From an uncultured beta proteobacterium (GTDB lineage: Bacteria > Pseudomonadota > Gammaproteobacteria > Burkholderiales > Burkholderiaceae_E), in contig CAIZNI010000040.1 of the NCBI GenBank assembly GCA_903934295.1, positions 1-64,000 of the forward strand: DNA of 64,000 bases, read 5' to 3'. Shown here in pieces: positions 27,224-39,323 of the stretch. Both the position numbers and the translations under genes were made by a program. Every line of letters starts with the position of its first letter. Within the stretch, counting starts at the first letter, position 1. Under the pieces are notes generated by a model, which saw only the letters and a program-made list of their open reading frames with translations, ran no database searches and was not told the DNA's origin.

Positions 27224-28021
27224 TCAGCCGAGAGGCCGACCCCGGGCGCGGCGCCAAAGCAGCAGCCCCGCCAGGATCATCGGCACCGAGAGCACCTGAC
27301 CCATCGTCAGGCCGAGCGCGAGAAAACCCAGGAAGGCATCGGGCTGGCGGGCGAATTCGGCGGCGAAACGCATCGTTCCGTAGCCGATCAGGAACATCGC
27401 CGACACCGCGGCGGCGGGCCGAGGGCGGGCGGAATACCACCACAGGAACGCGAACAGCAACAGGCCTTCGCCGGCGAACTGATAAAGCTGCGACGGGTGG
27501 CGCGCCAGCGCATCGCCGGCCTGCGGAAACACCATGCCCCAGTTCGCGCCGGTCGGCCGGCCCCACAACTCGCCGTTGATGAAATTGCCCATGCGCCCGG
27601 CGGCCAGCCCCAGGGGCACCAGCGGCGCGACAAAATCGATCACCCGCCAGAATGCCTTGCCGCGCAGCCGGCACCACAGCGCGATCGCGACGATGACCCC
27701 GATCAACCCGCCGTGGAAAGCCATCCCGCCCTGCCAGACCGCAGCGATTTCCAGCGGGTGCGCCAGGTAGTAGCCCGGCTTGTAGAAGATCACGTAGCCC
27801 AGCCGGCCGCCCAGTACCACGCCCAACGCGCCGTAGAACAACAGGTCTTCGAGATCACGGCTGTTCATGCCGGTGAGCGATGCATGCGGCCCGGCCGCCA
27901 GCCGGCGGCGTCCGAGAAAAAAGAACGCCAGAAAGGCCAGCAGGTACATCAGCCCGTACCAGCGCACCGCGAGCGGGCCGATCTGCAGTGCAACGGGATC
28001 GAACTGGGGATGGACGAACAT
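27224..28021 (-). CDS. lgt: Prolipoprotein diacylglyceryl transferase
   Basis: A 265-residue inner-membrane enzyme that transfers diacylglycerol from phosphatidylglycerol to the lipobox cysteine of prolipoproteins. Family motifs are [14 protein letters not shown] at the N-terminus, [30 protein letters not shown] with the essential His, and the Lgt signature [15 protein letters not shown]. Seven membrane helices fit the sequence, and length matches the family. Confidence 0.95.
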   Translation of the reverse strand: MFVHPQFDPVALQIGPLAVRWYGLMYLLAFLAFFFLGRRRLAAGPHASLTGMNSRDLEDLLFYGALGVVLGGRLGYVIFYKPGYYLAHPLEIAAVWQGGMAFHGGLIGVIVAIALWCRLRGKAFWRVIDFVAPLVPLGLAAGRMGNFINGELWGRPTGANWGMVFPQAGDALARHPSQLYQFAGEGLLLFAFLWWYSARPRPAAAVSAMFLIGYGTMRFAAEFARQPDAFLGFLALGLTMGQVLSVPMILAGLLLWRRARGRPLG

Positions 28022-28061
28022 GGCGGCGCGCGCTCTCGGGAAGGGCTCGAAGGACAGCCGG

Positions 28062-29576
28062 TTAGTTTGACACGGGGGCTGCGGTCGCCGGCGCGCGCCG
28101 CCCGAGCAGGCGTGGCAGCACCAGGATCCCCACGATCGCCACCACCAGCACCAGACAGATCGGCCGGGTGACGAAGACGCTCCAGTCGCCCTGGCTGATC
28201 GACAGCGCGTTGCGCAACTGCTTCTCGGCCATCGGCCCCAGGATCATGCCGACGATGACCGGTGCGGTCGGGAACCCGAACCGGCGCATGCCCAGTCCGA
28301 GCAGGCCGATGACCAGCAGCAGCAGCAGATCGAACCAGGACTGGCGCAAGCTGTAGGCGCCCATGGTCGAGAAGATCAGGATCCCGCCGTACAGCAGCGG
28401 GGTCGGAATGCGCAGCACCCGCACCCACATCCCCACCAGCGGCAGATTGAGCACCAGCAGCATCACGTTGCCGATGTAGAGGGACGCGATCAGGGTCCAG
28501 ACCAGCGGCCCGGAGGTCTGCATCAGCGTCGGTCCGGGCTGCAGGTTGTAGTTCTGGAAGGCCGCCAGCAGGATCGCCGTCGTCGACGAGACCGGAATGC
28601 CCAGGGTGAGCAGCGGCGCAAGCGCCGCGGTCACGGTGGCGTTGTTGGCCGCCTCGGGTCCTGCCACCCCCTCGATCGCGCCGTCGCCCCCGCTGGTGGC
28701 GAACTCCTCGGGGTGGTCGGACAGCCGCTTCTCGGTCGCATAGGACAGGAAGGTCGGAATCTCGGCGCCGCCGGCCGGAATCAGTCCGAAGGGAAAGCCG
28801 ATCGCGGTGCCGCGCAGCCAGGCCGGAATCGACCGACGCCAGTCCTGCGCGCTCATGCGCACCTGGCTCATCCGGTTCAGCGCGGCATCGGGCTGCAAAT
28901 AGAGCACGCTGTAGAGCGCCTCGCCCACGGCGAACAGACCCACCGCGACCACCACGATGTCGATGCCGTCGTAGAGCTCGGCGATGCCCAGCGCGTAGCG
29001 CGTATGGCCGGAGGTCGACTCGATGCCGATCAGCCCGATGCCCAGCCCGATGAACAGGCTCGTCATGCCGCGCAGGATCGACGAGCCCAGCACCGCCGAC
29101 ACGGTGGTGAACGCCAGCACCATGATCATGAAGTACTCGGCCGGACCGAACTTCAGGGCGAACTGGGCTGCCGCCGGTGCCACCAGCGACAGCAGCACGG
29201 TGGCGATGGTGCCGGCCACGAACGAACCGATGGCGGCGGTGGCCAGCGCCGGGCCGGCGCGCCCGTGGCGCGCCAGGGTGTTGCCTTCCATCGCGGTCAC
29301 CATGGTGGCCGACTCGCCGGGGGTGTTCATCAGGATCGAGGTGGTCGAGCCACCGAACATCGCGCCGTAGTAGATGCCGGAGAACAGGATCAGTGCCGAC
29401 GCCGGCTCGACCTTGGCGGTCAGCGGCAGCAGCATCGCCACCGTCAGCGCCGGGCCGATGCCGGGCAGCACGCCGATGGCGGTGCCCACCAGGCAGCCCG
29501 CCAGCGCCCAGAGCAGATTCACCAGGGTCAGCGCGGACGCGAACCCGCCCGCCAGTGCGATCAGGGTGTCGGTCAT
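28062..29576 (-). CDS. TTT large membrane subunit TctA
   Basis: A 504-residue permease, paralogous to the one at 8873-10381. It has [40 protein letters not shown], and the second-half [20 protein letters not shown] with [20 protein letters not shown]. The upstream tctB-type gene ends two bases before it. A frame extension further upstream runs inside tctB and is rejected. The binding protein that feeds it may be the Bug protein at 26138-27109, on the other side of lgt. Confidence 0.92.
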   Translation of the reverse strand: MTDTLIALAGGFASALTLVNLLWALAGCLVGTAIGVLPGIGPALTVAMLLPLTAKVEPASALILFSGIYYGAMFGGSTTSILMNTPGESATMVTAMEGNTLARHGRAGPALATAAIGSFVAGTIATVLLSLVAPAAAQFALKFGPAEYFMIMVLAFTTVSAVLGSSILRGMTSLFIGLGIGLIGIESTSGHTRYALGIAELYDGIDIVVVAVGLFAVGEALYSVLYLQPDAALNRMSQVRMSAQDWRRSIPAWLRGTAIGFPFGLIPAGGAEIPTFLSYATEKRLSDHPEEFATSGGDGAIEGVAGPEAANNATVTAALAPLLTLGIPVSSTTAILLAAFQNYNLQPGPTLMQTSGPLVWTLIASLYIGNVMLLVLNLPLVGMWVRVLRIPTPLLYGGILIFSTMGAYSLRQSWFDLLLLLVIGLLGLGMRRFGFPTAPVIVGMILGPMAEKQLRNALSISQGDWSVFVTRPICLVLVVAIVGILVLPRLLGRRAPATAAPVSN

Positions 29577-29578
29577 GC

Positions 29579-30043
29579 TCAGAAACCCGCCAGCGGAAAA
29601 AGCTTCAGACCGACCTGCAGCACCTTGGCGAACAGCAGCCACATCGGAAACGCGATCGCCAGCGCGATACCGGCATCGCGCCACGGGCGCCGGCTGCCGA
29701 AGCCGCGGGCCACGCAGACCAGCAGCAGGCAACTGGCCAGCACGAAGCCCACCGTGCCGATCAGCAGCAGATGGGCCACCAGACCGCCGACCAGCCACGC
29801 CAGCCGGCGGAAACGGCGCGCGGGCTCGAGCGTGGTGGGGGCATCATCGGCCTGCACCTGCACCGAGGCGGGCCGCGCCAGCAGGACGAGCGAGCAGATC
29901 GCCAGCCCGATCGTGACCAGGGTGGGCAGAAACCGCGGCGACAGCCCGGCATAGCCGCCCTGGGAATCCACATAGGGCAGGCCGGCGCCGAAGAACAGCG
30001 CGAGCGCGCCCACCGCCAGTCCGACCCATTGATTCGAGCGCAT
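29579..30043 (-). CDS. TTT small membrane subunit TctB
   Basis: A 154-residue, four-helix membrane protein with [19 protein letters not shown], the TctB-type loop after the first helix. A hydrophilic stretch near 62-80 separates the two helix pairs. It precedes tctA with two bases between them. The gene is divergent from ilvD across 185 bases. Confidence 0.82.
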   Translation of the reverse strand: MRSNQWVGLAVGALALFFGAGLPYVDSQGGYAGLSPRFLPTLVTIGLAICSLVLLARPASVQVQADDAPTTLEPARRFRRLAWLVGGLVAHLLLIGTVGFVLASCLLLVCVARGFGSRRPWRDAGIALAIAFPMWLLFAKVLQVGLKLFPLAGF

Positions 30044-30228
30044 CGCGACCGTTCCCGTTCTGAAATGACTCCGGCCGCAGACGCCGCCCAGTCGGCCATT
30101 ATCACCGAGTCCGCCAAGGGTCGGCCAAGAGCATCAACGGCCAGTTTTATATACTGCGCACCCAGGTCACCCAAGCCCACGCGCCGCCGCGGCGCGCCAT
30201 TCCCGCCACAGAACCACAGGAGACAGAC

Positions 30229-31911
30229 ATGGCCGCCAACCGCCGTTCCCGAAACATCACCGAAGGGGTCGCCCGCGCGCCGAACCGGTCGATGTATTAC
30301 GGCATGGGCTATCAGCCCAGCGACATGAGCAAGCCCTTCATCGGCATCGCCAACGGACACTCGACGATCACCCCGTGCAACTCGGGGCTGCAGGTGCTCA
30401 CCGACGCAGCCGAAGCGGCGATCCGGGCCGGCGGCGCGAACCCCGAGATCTTCGGCGTGCCGACGATCTCGGACGGCATGTCGATGGGCACCGAAGGGAT
30501 GAAGTACTCGCTGATCTCGCGCGAGGTCATCGCCGACTGCATCGAGACCGCGGTGCAGGGACAGTGGATGGACGGCGTGCTGGTGGTCGGCGGCTGCGAC
30601 AAGAACATGCCGGGCGGCATGATCGGCATCCTGCGCTGCAACGTGCCCGCCATCTATGTGTACGGCGGCACCATCAAGCCGGGCCGCTGGAAGGGCCAGG
30701 ACCTGACCATCGTGTCGGTCTTCGAGGCGGTGGGCGAGTTCTCGCGCGGACGCATGAGCCAGGAAGACTTCGACGGCATCGAGCGCAACGCGATTCCCGG
30801 CACCGGATCCTGCGGCGGCATGTACACCGCCAACACCATGTCCTCGTCCTTCGAGGCGCTGGGCATGAGCCTGATCGGCTCCTCGACGATGGCCAACCCC
30901 GACCACGAGAAGACCGGGTCGGCGGCCGAATCGGCCAAGGTGCTGATCGAGGCGGTCAAGAACGACCTCAAGCCGCTGGACATCGTCACCCGGCGCTCGA
31001 TCGAGAACGCGGTGGCGCTGATCATGGCCACCGGCGGCTCGACCAATGCGGTGCTGCACTACCTGGCGATCGCGCACGCAGCGGGCATCGAGTGGACCAT
31101 CGACGACTTCGAGCGCATGCGCCGCAAGACCCCGGTGATCTGCGACCTGAAGCCCTCGGGAAAATATGTCGCGGTCGACCTGCACAAGGCCGGCGGCATC
31201 GCCCAGGTCATGAAGATCCTGCTGAACGCAGGACTGATGCACGGCGACTGCATGACCATCACCGGGCGCACGCTGGCCGAGGAACTCGCCCACATTCCCG
31301 ATGTGCCGTCGGCCAGCCAGGACGTGATCCGGACCATCGACAAGGCCCTCTATGACGAAGGCCACCTGGCGATCCTCAAGGGCAACCTGTCGCCCGAAGG
31401 CTCGGTGGCCAAGATCACCGGCCTGAAGAATCCGGTCATCACCGGCCCGGCCCGCGTGTTCGACGACGAACAGTCGGGACTGGCCGCGATCATGGACGGC
31501 ACGATCAAGGCCGGCGATGTGATGGTGCTGCGCTACCTGGGCCCGAAAGGCGCGCCGGGCATGCCGGAAATGCTGGCGCCTACCTCCGCGCTGATCGGCG
31601 CCGGGCTCGGTGAAACAGTGGGCATGGTCACCGATGGCCGGTTCTCGGGCGGCACCTGGGGAATGGTGGTCGGGCATGTCGCGCCCGAGGCCTACGTTGG
31701 CGGTCCGATCGCGCTCATCCGCGAGGGCGATTCGATCACCATCGACGCCCATCGCCAGGCACTGGAGCTCAATGTGCCCGAGGCGGAACTCGCGGCTCGC
31801 CGCGCGACGTGGACCCCGCCCGCCAGCAATTATCCGCGGGGGGTGCTGGCCAAGTTCCGCAAGTTGTCCTCGAGCGCGAGCACGGGCGCAGTGCTCGACG
31901 GCGACGAGTGA
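30229..31911 (+). CDS. ilvD: Dihydroxy-acid dehydratase
   Basis: A 560-residue iron-sulfur dehydratase that converts 2,3-dihydroxy acids to 2-oxo acids in valine, isoleucine and pantothenate synthesis. Cluster-ligand cysteines are visible as TPCNSGL (Cys50), [10 protein letters not shown] (Cys123) and [20 protein letters not shown] (Cys195). The C-terminal [20 protein letters not shown] is the second conserved signature. The divergent gap to tctB contains TATACT at 30150-30155, a possible -10 box. Confidence 0.95.
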   Translation: MAANRRSRNITEGVARAPNRSMYYGMGYQPSDMSKPFIGIANGHSTITPCNSGLQVLTDAAEAAIRAGGANPEIFGVPTISDGMSMGTEGMKYSLISREVIADCIETAVQGQWMDGVLVVGGCDKNMPGGMIGILRCNVPAIYVYGGTIKPGRWKGQDLTIVSVFEAVGEFSRGRMSQEDFDGIERNAIPGTGSCGGMYTANTMSSSFEALGMSLIGSSTMANPDHEKTGSAAESAKVLIEAVKNDLKPLDIVTRRSIENAVALIMATGGSTNAVLHYLAIAHAAGIEWTIDDFERMRRKTPVICDLKPSGKYVAVDLHKAGGIAQVMKILLNAGLMHGDCMTITGRTLAEELAHIPDVPSASQDVIRTIDKALYDEGHLAILKGNLSPEGSVAKITGLKNPVITGPARVFDDEQSGLAAIMDGTIKAGDVMVLRYLGPKGAPGMPEMLAPTSALIGAGLGETVGMVTDGRFSGGTWGMVVGHVAPEAYVGGPIALIREGDSITIDAHRQALELNVPEAELAARRATWTPPASNYPRGVLAKFRKLSSSASTGAVLDGDE

Positions 31912-31916
31912 GCGCA

Positions 31917-31944
31917 GAGGCGGCGGCGCTTGCGCTGCCGCCTC
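31917..31944. terminator. 13-bp hairpin between convergent ilvD and Trp-rich gene
   Basis: A long GC-rich inverted repeat (GAGGCGGCGGCGC with GCGCTGCCGCCTC, two-base loop, one G-T pair) starts 5 bases after the ilvD stop. Its far arm overlaps the stop codon of the convergent gene. There is no T-run, so it may act as a bidirectional mRNA 3'-end barrier rather than an intrinsic terminator. Confidence 0.5.
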
Positions 31945-32176
31945 ACTTCCTCGGCCGGACCGCGAACTGCTCGGCGACCCGCTTCTTGCGGCCCGCCTCC
32001 CACTGGTTGTGGTCGAGCTGGCGGCGGTGCATGCCGAAGAATTTTTCCAGGCCTTCGAACCACAGGACGCCCAGGATCAGCGGCAAAGTGACCCACCACC
32101 AGGACAGTTCGCCGAAGGGACCGATCTGCATCAGCTTCAGCGCGATCAGAAAGGCGCCAATCCAGACGAAATACAT
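31943..32176 (-). CDS. Small Trp-rich membrane protein (TIGR04438-like)
   Basis: A 77-residue protein with two membrane helices and six tryptophans, including a WWW run at about residues 26-28 (LSWWWVTLPLILGVLWFEGL). The C-terminus is basic (MHRRQLDHNQWEAGRKKRV). It fits a small Trp-rich family known mainly from Burkholderiales and of unknown function. ATG 32176 gives MYFVWIGAF at once; an open frame further upstream lacks membrane-protein character and is rejected. Confidence 0.8.
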   Translation of the reverse strand: MYFVWIGAFLIALKLMQIGPFGELSWWWVTLPLILGVLWFEGLEKFFGMHRRQLDHNQWEAGRKKRVAEQFAVRPRK

Positions 32177-32394
32177 GCCGTTTCCCGTGAGAAGCAGTAA
32201 TTGCCCTGAACTTAGCGTTCGCCACCAGGAACCGCCAGCGCAGGCCCGCGAACGGTCCCCAGGCGGCCATGAGCGGCATGGCAGTGCGATACCCATGCAA
32301 AACCGTGCGCCGTCAGCCGCCAGGGCAGCGGTGCGCTACAGTGATTGTCCGATCTGAAGACCGACCGGTCCAGCCAACCATCAGGAGTTTTCGA

Positions 32395-32706
32395 ATGCGC
32401 AGCGCCCTCACCTTCCTCGTGGCCACCAGCATCGGCTTGCTGGCCGGCAATGCCAGCGCCAGTGCCGACCTCGCCAAGGCGAAGAACTGCACCGCCTGCC
32501 ATGCGGTCGACAAGAAGCTGCTCGGGCCGGCATTCAAGGACATCGCGACGAAGTACGCCAACGACAAGGACGCGCTGGCCAAACTGTCGAAGAAGGTCCG
32601 CGAGGGCGGCGCCGGTGTCTGGGGGCAGGTGCCGATGCCGGCCAACCCCCAGGTGACGGTCGATGAAGCCGCCACGCTGGTGAAGTGGATTCTGGGTGCC
32701 CGATAG
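32395..32706 (+). CDS. Periplasmic class I cytochrome c
   Basis: A 103-residue c-type cytochrome with a cleavable signal peptide of about 22 residues (MRSALTFLVATSIGLLAGNA). The haem-binding motif is CTACH (Cys32, Cys35, His36) and the distal ligand is Met81 in QVPMPAN. Size and the LLGPAFKDIATKY stretch match the c551/c552 group of small electron carriers. AGGAG precedes ATG 32395. The following 212 bases up to livH show no further gene. Confidence 0.92.
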   Translation: MRSALTFLVATSIGLLAGNASASADLAKAKNCTACHAVDKKLLGPAFKDIATKYANDKDALAKLSKKVREGGAGVWGQVPMPANPQVTVDEAATLVKWILGAR

Positions 32707-32918
32707 TCTCGCGGCGGCCTGAGGTCATCGCGGCAGCCGGCCGGGCGCCGTTGGCGAACATCGGCTGGCCGGCGGCCACCCGTCCGTCCAGCGCTTTTCT
32801 TTTCAGGGGCTGCGCCCCCGAACTCGCCCCCGCCAACACGACGGTCAATCGGCGCCTGCGTCCGGTTTGCGCGTAAACTTCGCCGCGTTTTGTGCTCGCT
32901 TCGAGTAAAGGTCGGCTG

Positions 32919-33851
32919 GTGATCAACCTGGACATCCTGCTGCAGCAGATTCTCAACGGCCTGGTGCTGGGCAGCGTCTATGCGCTGGTGGCGCTGGGCT
33001 ACACCATGGTCTACGGCATCCTGCAGCTGATCAACTTTGCCCATGGCGATGTGCTCATGGTGGGTGCCATGGTCGGGGTGACCGTGGTCTCGCTGCTGTC
33101 GAAGTCCGGGCTGCCGGGACCGGTCATCCTGCTGATCGCGCTGGCGGCGGCGATTCCGGTGTGCGTGCTGCTGTCGCTGTTCATCGAACGGGTCGCCTAC
33201 CGGCCGTTGCGCAACGCGCCGCGACTGGCGCCGCTCATCACCGCGATCGGCGTGTCGATCGTGATCCAGACGGTGGCGATGATCCTCTGGAAGCCCAACC
33301 CGATCGTCTTCCCCGATCTGCTGCCCACCGAGCCGGTCCATATCCTGGGCGCGGTGCTCGCGCCCAAGCAGATCCTGATCCTGGTGGTGTCCTCGCTGAT
33401 GATGGGCGGCCTGATCCTGCTGGTGAACAAGACGCGGCTGGGCCGCGCGATGCGCGCCACCGCCGAGAACCCGCGCATCGCCGGGCTGATGGGGGTCAAC
33501 GCCAACCAGGTCATCGCGGCCACTTTCGCCATCGGGGCCGCGCTGGCGGCAGTGGCCGGGGTGCTGGTGGCGATGAACTACAACATCGCGCAGTTCTCGA
33601 TGGGCTTCATCCCCGGCCTGAAGGCCTTCACCGCCGCGGTGCTGGGCGGCATCGGCAACCTGGCCGGCGCGATGATCGGCGGGCTGCTGCTGGGCCTGAT
33701 CGAGAGCCTGGGCGCGGGCTACATCGGCGACCTCACCGGCGACTTCCTGGGCAGTCACTACCAGGACATCTTCGCCTTCGTGGTGCTGATCCTGGTGCTG
33801 GTGTTCCGGCCCTCGGGAATCATGGGCGAACGCGTCGCCGACCGGGCCTGA
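32919..33851 (+). CDS. livH: Branched-chain amino acid ABC permease LivH
   Basis: A 310-residue inner-membrane permease. Diagnostic stretches are QQILNGLVLGSVYALVALG, MVYGILQLINFAHGDVLMVG and GFIPGLKAFTAAVLGGIGNL. Start GTG 32919 is chosen because AAAGG lies just upstream and the protein then begins INLDILLQQ as in other LivH proteins; an ATG start upstream has no match to the family. First gene of livHMGF. No livK-type binding-protein gene is in the window. Confidence 0.92.
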   Translation: MINLDILLQQILNGLVLGSVYALVALGYTMVYGILQLINFAHGDVLMVGAMVGVTVVSLLSKSGLPGPVILLIALAAAIPVCVLLSLFIERVAYRPLRNAPRLAPLITAIGVSIVIQTVAMILWKPNPIVFPDLLPTEPVHILGAVLAPKQILILVVSSLMMGGLILLVNKTRLGRAMRATAENPRIAGLMGVNANQVIAATFAIGAALAAVAGVLVAMNYNIAQFSMGFIPGLKAFTAAVLGGIGNLAGAMIGGLLLGLIESLGAGYIGDLTGDFLGSHYQDIFAFVVLILVLVFRPSGIMGERVADRA

Positions 33852-33873
33852 ACGGCACGCCCGAGCGCGCGAC

Positions 33874-34970
<1,097 letters not shown>

Positions 34971-34974
<4 letters not shown>

Positions 34975-35760
34975 CGCCGATGCGCGCGGACACGACGAAC
35001 GCCTCCCTGCTGCTCGATGTCGCCGGCGTGAACAAGCGCTTCGGCGGCCTGCAGGCGCTCTCGGATGTCGGCATGGCCATCGCCCACGGCCAGATCTACG
35101 GGCTGATCGGCCCCAATGGCGCGGGCAAGACGACCTTCTTCAATGTGATCACCGGGCTCTACACCCCCGACTCGGGCCGGTTCACCCTCGACGGGCGACC
35201 CTACCAGCCCACAGCGGTGCACACCGTCGCGCAGGCCGGCATCGCCCGCACCTTCCAGAACATCCGGCTGTTCGGCGACATGACCGCACTGGAGAACGTG
35301 ATGGTCGGCCGGCATGTGCGCACCCGCAGCGGCATCTGGGGGGCGGTGTTCAAGACCCGCTTCGAGCGGGCCGAGGAGCAGGCGATCCGGACCCGCTCGC
35401 TGGAACTGCTCGACTATGTGGGCATCGCCCGCTATGCCGACTTCCAGGCCCGCACGCTGTCCTATGGCGACCAGCGCCGGCTGGAGATCGCCCGCGCCCT
35501 GGCGACCGAACCCAAGCTGCTGGCGCTGGACGAACCGGCCGCCGGCATGAACGCGACCGAGAAGCTGAGCCTGCGGCGGCTGCTCGACAACATCCGGCGC
35601 GACGGCCGGACCATCCTGCTGATCGAGCATGATGTGAAGCTGGTGATGGGACTGTGCGACCGGGTCACCGTGCTCGATCATGGCAAGCGGATCGCCGAAG
35701 GCGTGCCGGCCCAGGTGCAGCGCGATCCGGCGGTCATCGACGCCTATCTGGGTGCCGGTC

Positions 35761-35768
<8 letters not shown>
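34971..35768 (+). CDS. livG: Branched-chain amino acid ABC ATPase LivG
   Basis: A 265-residue ATPase with Walker A GPNGAGKTTFFN, the Liv-type loop GIARTFQNIRLFGDMTALEN, the unusual family signature LSYGDQRRLEIARAL and Walker B LLALDEPAAGMN. It ends in a C-terminal region typical of LivG (AEGVPAQVQRDPAVIDAYLG). It overlaps livM by 4 and livF by 8 bases. Confidence 0.93.
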
Positions 35769-36530
<762 letters not shown>

Positions 36531-36534
<4 letters not shown>

Positions 36535-38222
36535 GCCGGCGACGCGAACCGCAGGTAGGGCTCGCGCTCGAGTTGCGCGAGCAGGTTGAGCTCCCAGGTC
36601 AGGTACTGCTGCATCGCCGCCTCGACACCGGCGCTGCGCGCCCAGGGCGGATACCACATGTCGTCGGTGGCGGTCAGCAACAGCGGATCGTCGTCGCCGG
36701 CGCAAGCCTCGGTCGCCAGCCCCGCCGCCCGCCAGGCGGCACGACCACCGGCCAGCCAGCGGCTGCCCGCGTAGCCGAGGTCGATCGCGTCCTGGGCGGC
36801 AAAGCGCGAGACGCGTCCGTCGGCACAGCAGAAGACCAGGCACGCATCGCGGGGGAACCGGTGCAGGACATCGGCCAGCCGCGATCGCATCGCATAGCTG
36901 GCGCCGGGAATCCGCGCGCGGCGGTAATCAAAACTGTCACCGACATCGATCACCGTGGCCACGCTCGCGTCGCAGGCGTTGGACACCGCGACCGGCGTCA
37001 TCGAAGGCGCGCTCAGGCGCTCCTCGCCCAGGGCCGGGATCGACGGCAGACCCTGCGCCAGCGGCACCGCATCGAGGGCATCGACCAGCACATGCACATC
37101 CGTCCAGCCCATCTGCCCCAGCCAGTGCGCGGTCATCACCGCCTGCACCTGGTGGCGGTCGACCAGCACGATGCGCGCGCCACGCACCGGCACGAAGGTG
37201 TCGGTGGCCTGCACCAGCTGGCCGCCCGGCGCGCTCAGGCTGCCCGGCAGATGGCCGGCCAGATAGGCCTCGGGCAGGCGCACATCGAAGACCTGGGTGG
37301 TGCGTGAGGCGTCCGCCTGCATCGCGTGCAGTTCGTCCAGGCCGATGAAGCGCAGTGCGAAGCGCCGCGCCACGTCGCGCGCCAGTTCCTGCGCCCGCGC
37401 CAGCGCCGGCCCCTGCGGCTCGACGGCCAGGTTGTCGCGGCCCTTGTCGGTCTTCAGGCCCGCCAGGTGCCAGCCCATGGTGCCGTTCTTGAGCGCGTAG
37501 ACGGGATTGGGCAGACCGGCGTTGCGCAGGCTCTGCGCGCCGATGATCGAGCGCGTGCGCCCGGCGCAGTTGACCACCACGATGGTCTCGGGCGAGGCGA
37601 CCAGCCCCGGCACCCGCAGCACCAGTTCGGCCCCCGGGCAGTCGGCCGCCCCGGGGATGCTCACCATCCGGTACTCGTCGAGCGGGCGCGAATCGACCAC
37701 CACCACGTCGCGCCCCTCGGCCCGCCACTGCTGCAGCAGCGCGGGTTCGATGCGCGGGGTCTCGCAGGCATGCTCGACGTGTTCGCCAAACGCTTTCGAG
37801 GGCACATTGGTGCCCGAGAACAGCTCGAAGCCGTCCTGCGCCCAGCCCGTCACGCCGCCGGCCAGGATGACCAGGTCCGAATACCCGTGCTCGGCCAGCA
37901 CCCGCGCTGCCCGCGCCGCGAGCCCCGCGCCCGCTGCGCCGTCGTCATCGTCCACCAGCACGATCCGCACGGTGCGCCGCGGCAGCAGCTGCGGCGCGCG
38001 GACCTCGAGCAGCGACAGCGGCAGGTTGCTGGCCAGCAGCAGGTGGGCGCGCGAGAACGGACCGCCCTCGCGCACGTCGATCAGCGCGATCTCGGCGCCG
38101 TCGGCGAGCATCGTGCGCAGGACCGCGGGACTCACCCGGGCCACGGCGCTCGACGGGTGTCGCGCACCGGTGGGCAGCGGCGAGGCAGGCGTGGTGGCGG
38201 CGTTGGGCTGCGGATCGGTCAT
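36531..38222 (-). CDS. Four-domain rhodanese-like protein
   Basis: A 563-residue cytoplasmic protein made of four rhodanese (sulfurtransferase) domains at about 25-140, 160-260, 295-395 and 415-510. Catalytic-loop cysteines are present in domain 2 (VVNCAGRTRS, Cys219) and domain 4 (VFCCADGRVS, Cys466). Domains 1 and 3 have Asp at the equivalent place (VLVDDDDG and VLVDRHQV) and are probably structural. A 50-residue tail follows. It lies 8 bases after the ferredoxin-type reductase gene, so the two are likely co-transcribed. The substrate is unknown, but the pairing suggests sulfur-oxidation or persulfide chemistry. Confidence 0.85.
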
Positions 38223-38230
38223 CGGGGCGC

Positions 38231-39268
38231 TCACTTGTCGGTGTCGGCCGCCGAGGTGAAGGAATCGGCGTGGAATTCGTCGGGAGGCAGCCCGCACTGG
38301 GCAATGAAATCACGCCGGGCGGCCTCGACCATCACCGGCGCACCGCAGGCGTAAACCTGGAAGCCCGCCAGGTCGGGGAGGTCGTCGATGACGGCGCGGT
38401 GCACGAAGCCGGTGCGCCCCTGCCAGTGATCGTCAGGAAGGGCATCGGAGACGACCGGAACATAACGGAAACCGGAGAGCTCCTGCGCCCAGCGCTCGCA
38501 CAGCGTGTGCAGGTAGAGGTCGCGCGGCCGGCGGCCGCCCCAGTACAGCGTCATCGGCCGGGTCACGCTGCGGTGGATGGCGTGTTCGATGATCGCCTTG
38601 ATCGGCGCAAAACCGGTTCCGCTGGCCACCAGCACGATCGGCCGCTGGCTGTCCTCGCGCAGGAAGAAGGTGCCCATCGGGCCTTCGAAACGCAGGATGT
38701 CCCGTTCCTTGAGCGCCGGCTGGGCGGCACCGAAAACCGTGTCGGTGAACCGGCCGCCGGGCATGTGGCGCACATGCAGCTCGAGCTTCTCGGCCAGGTG
38801 CGGCGCGCAGGCCATCGAATAGCTGCGCCGCGTGCCGTCGCGCAGGATGATCTCGACCGACTGACCCGCCAGGTACTGGAGCCGCTCGTTGGCCGGCAGC
38901 TGCAGCGAGATCACCCGCACATCGGGCGCTACCTCGATGATCGAGGCCACGCGGCAGGGCATCTTGCGCACCGGAATGTCGCCGGCGGCCGAGACGACCC
39001 GCGCCTCGATCACCAGGTCGCTGGTCGGGCGGGCGCAGCACAGCAGGGTGAAGCCGCGGGTGATGTCCTCGGGACGCAGCGCCCGGGCGCTGTGGCTGCC
39101 CAGCGCCACCGTGCCGGCCAGCAGCTGGGCCTTGCAGGATCCGCAGACGCCGTTCTTGCAGCCATAGGGCAGCACCACCGTCTGACGCAGCGCGGCATCG
39201 AGCACGAATTCATCGGGCTCGACGCTGATCTGCTTGCCGCTGGGCTTGACGGTGACGGTGTAGGTCAT
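38231..39268 (-). CDS. Ferredoxin-FAD/NAD(P)H oxidoreductase, AscD-like
   Basis: A 345-residue three-domain electron-transfer protein. The N-terminal plant-type [2Fe-2S] domain has PYGCKNGVCGSCKAQLLAG and a fourth cysteine in TLLCCARP. The FAD domain has RRSYSMACAP, and the NAD(P)H domain has ASGTGFAPIKAIIEHA and YACGAPVMVEAAR. It resembles CDP-6-deoxy-3,4-glucoseen reductase and the reductases of ring-hydroxylating oxygenases. No oxygenase gene is adjacent; the only partner in the operon is the rhodanese protein. Confidence 0.88.
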   Translation of the reverse strand: MTYTVTVKPSGKQISVEPDEFVLDAALRQTVVLPYGCKNGVCGSCKAQLLAGTVALGSHSARALRPEDITRGFTLLCCARPTSDLVIEARVVSAAGDIPVRKMPCRVASIIEVAPDVRVISLQLPANERLQYLAGQSVEIILRDGTRRSYSMACAPHLAEKLELHVRHMPGGRFTDTVFGAAQPALKERDILRFEGPMGTFFLREDSQRPIVLVASGTGFAPIKAIIEHAIHRSVTRPMTLYWGGRRPRDLYLHTLCERWAQELSGFRYVPVVSDALPDDHWQGRTGFVHRAVIDDLPDLAGFQVYACGAPVMVEAARRDFIAQCGLPPDEFHADSFTSAADTDK

Positions 39269-39323
39269 TTTCGGGCAGGGCAATCGGTTGGCGGCGAGAG
39301 GGCACGGCGATAATCGCGGTGTC

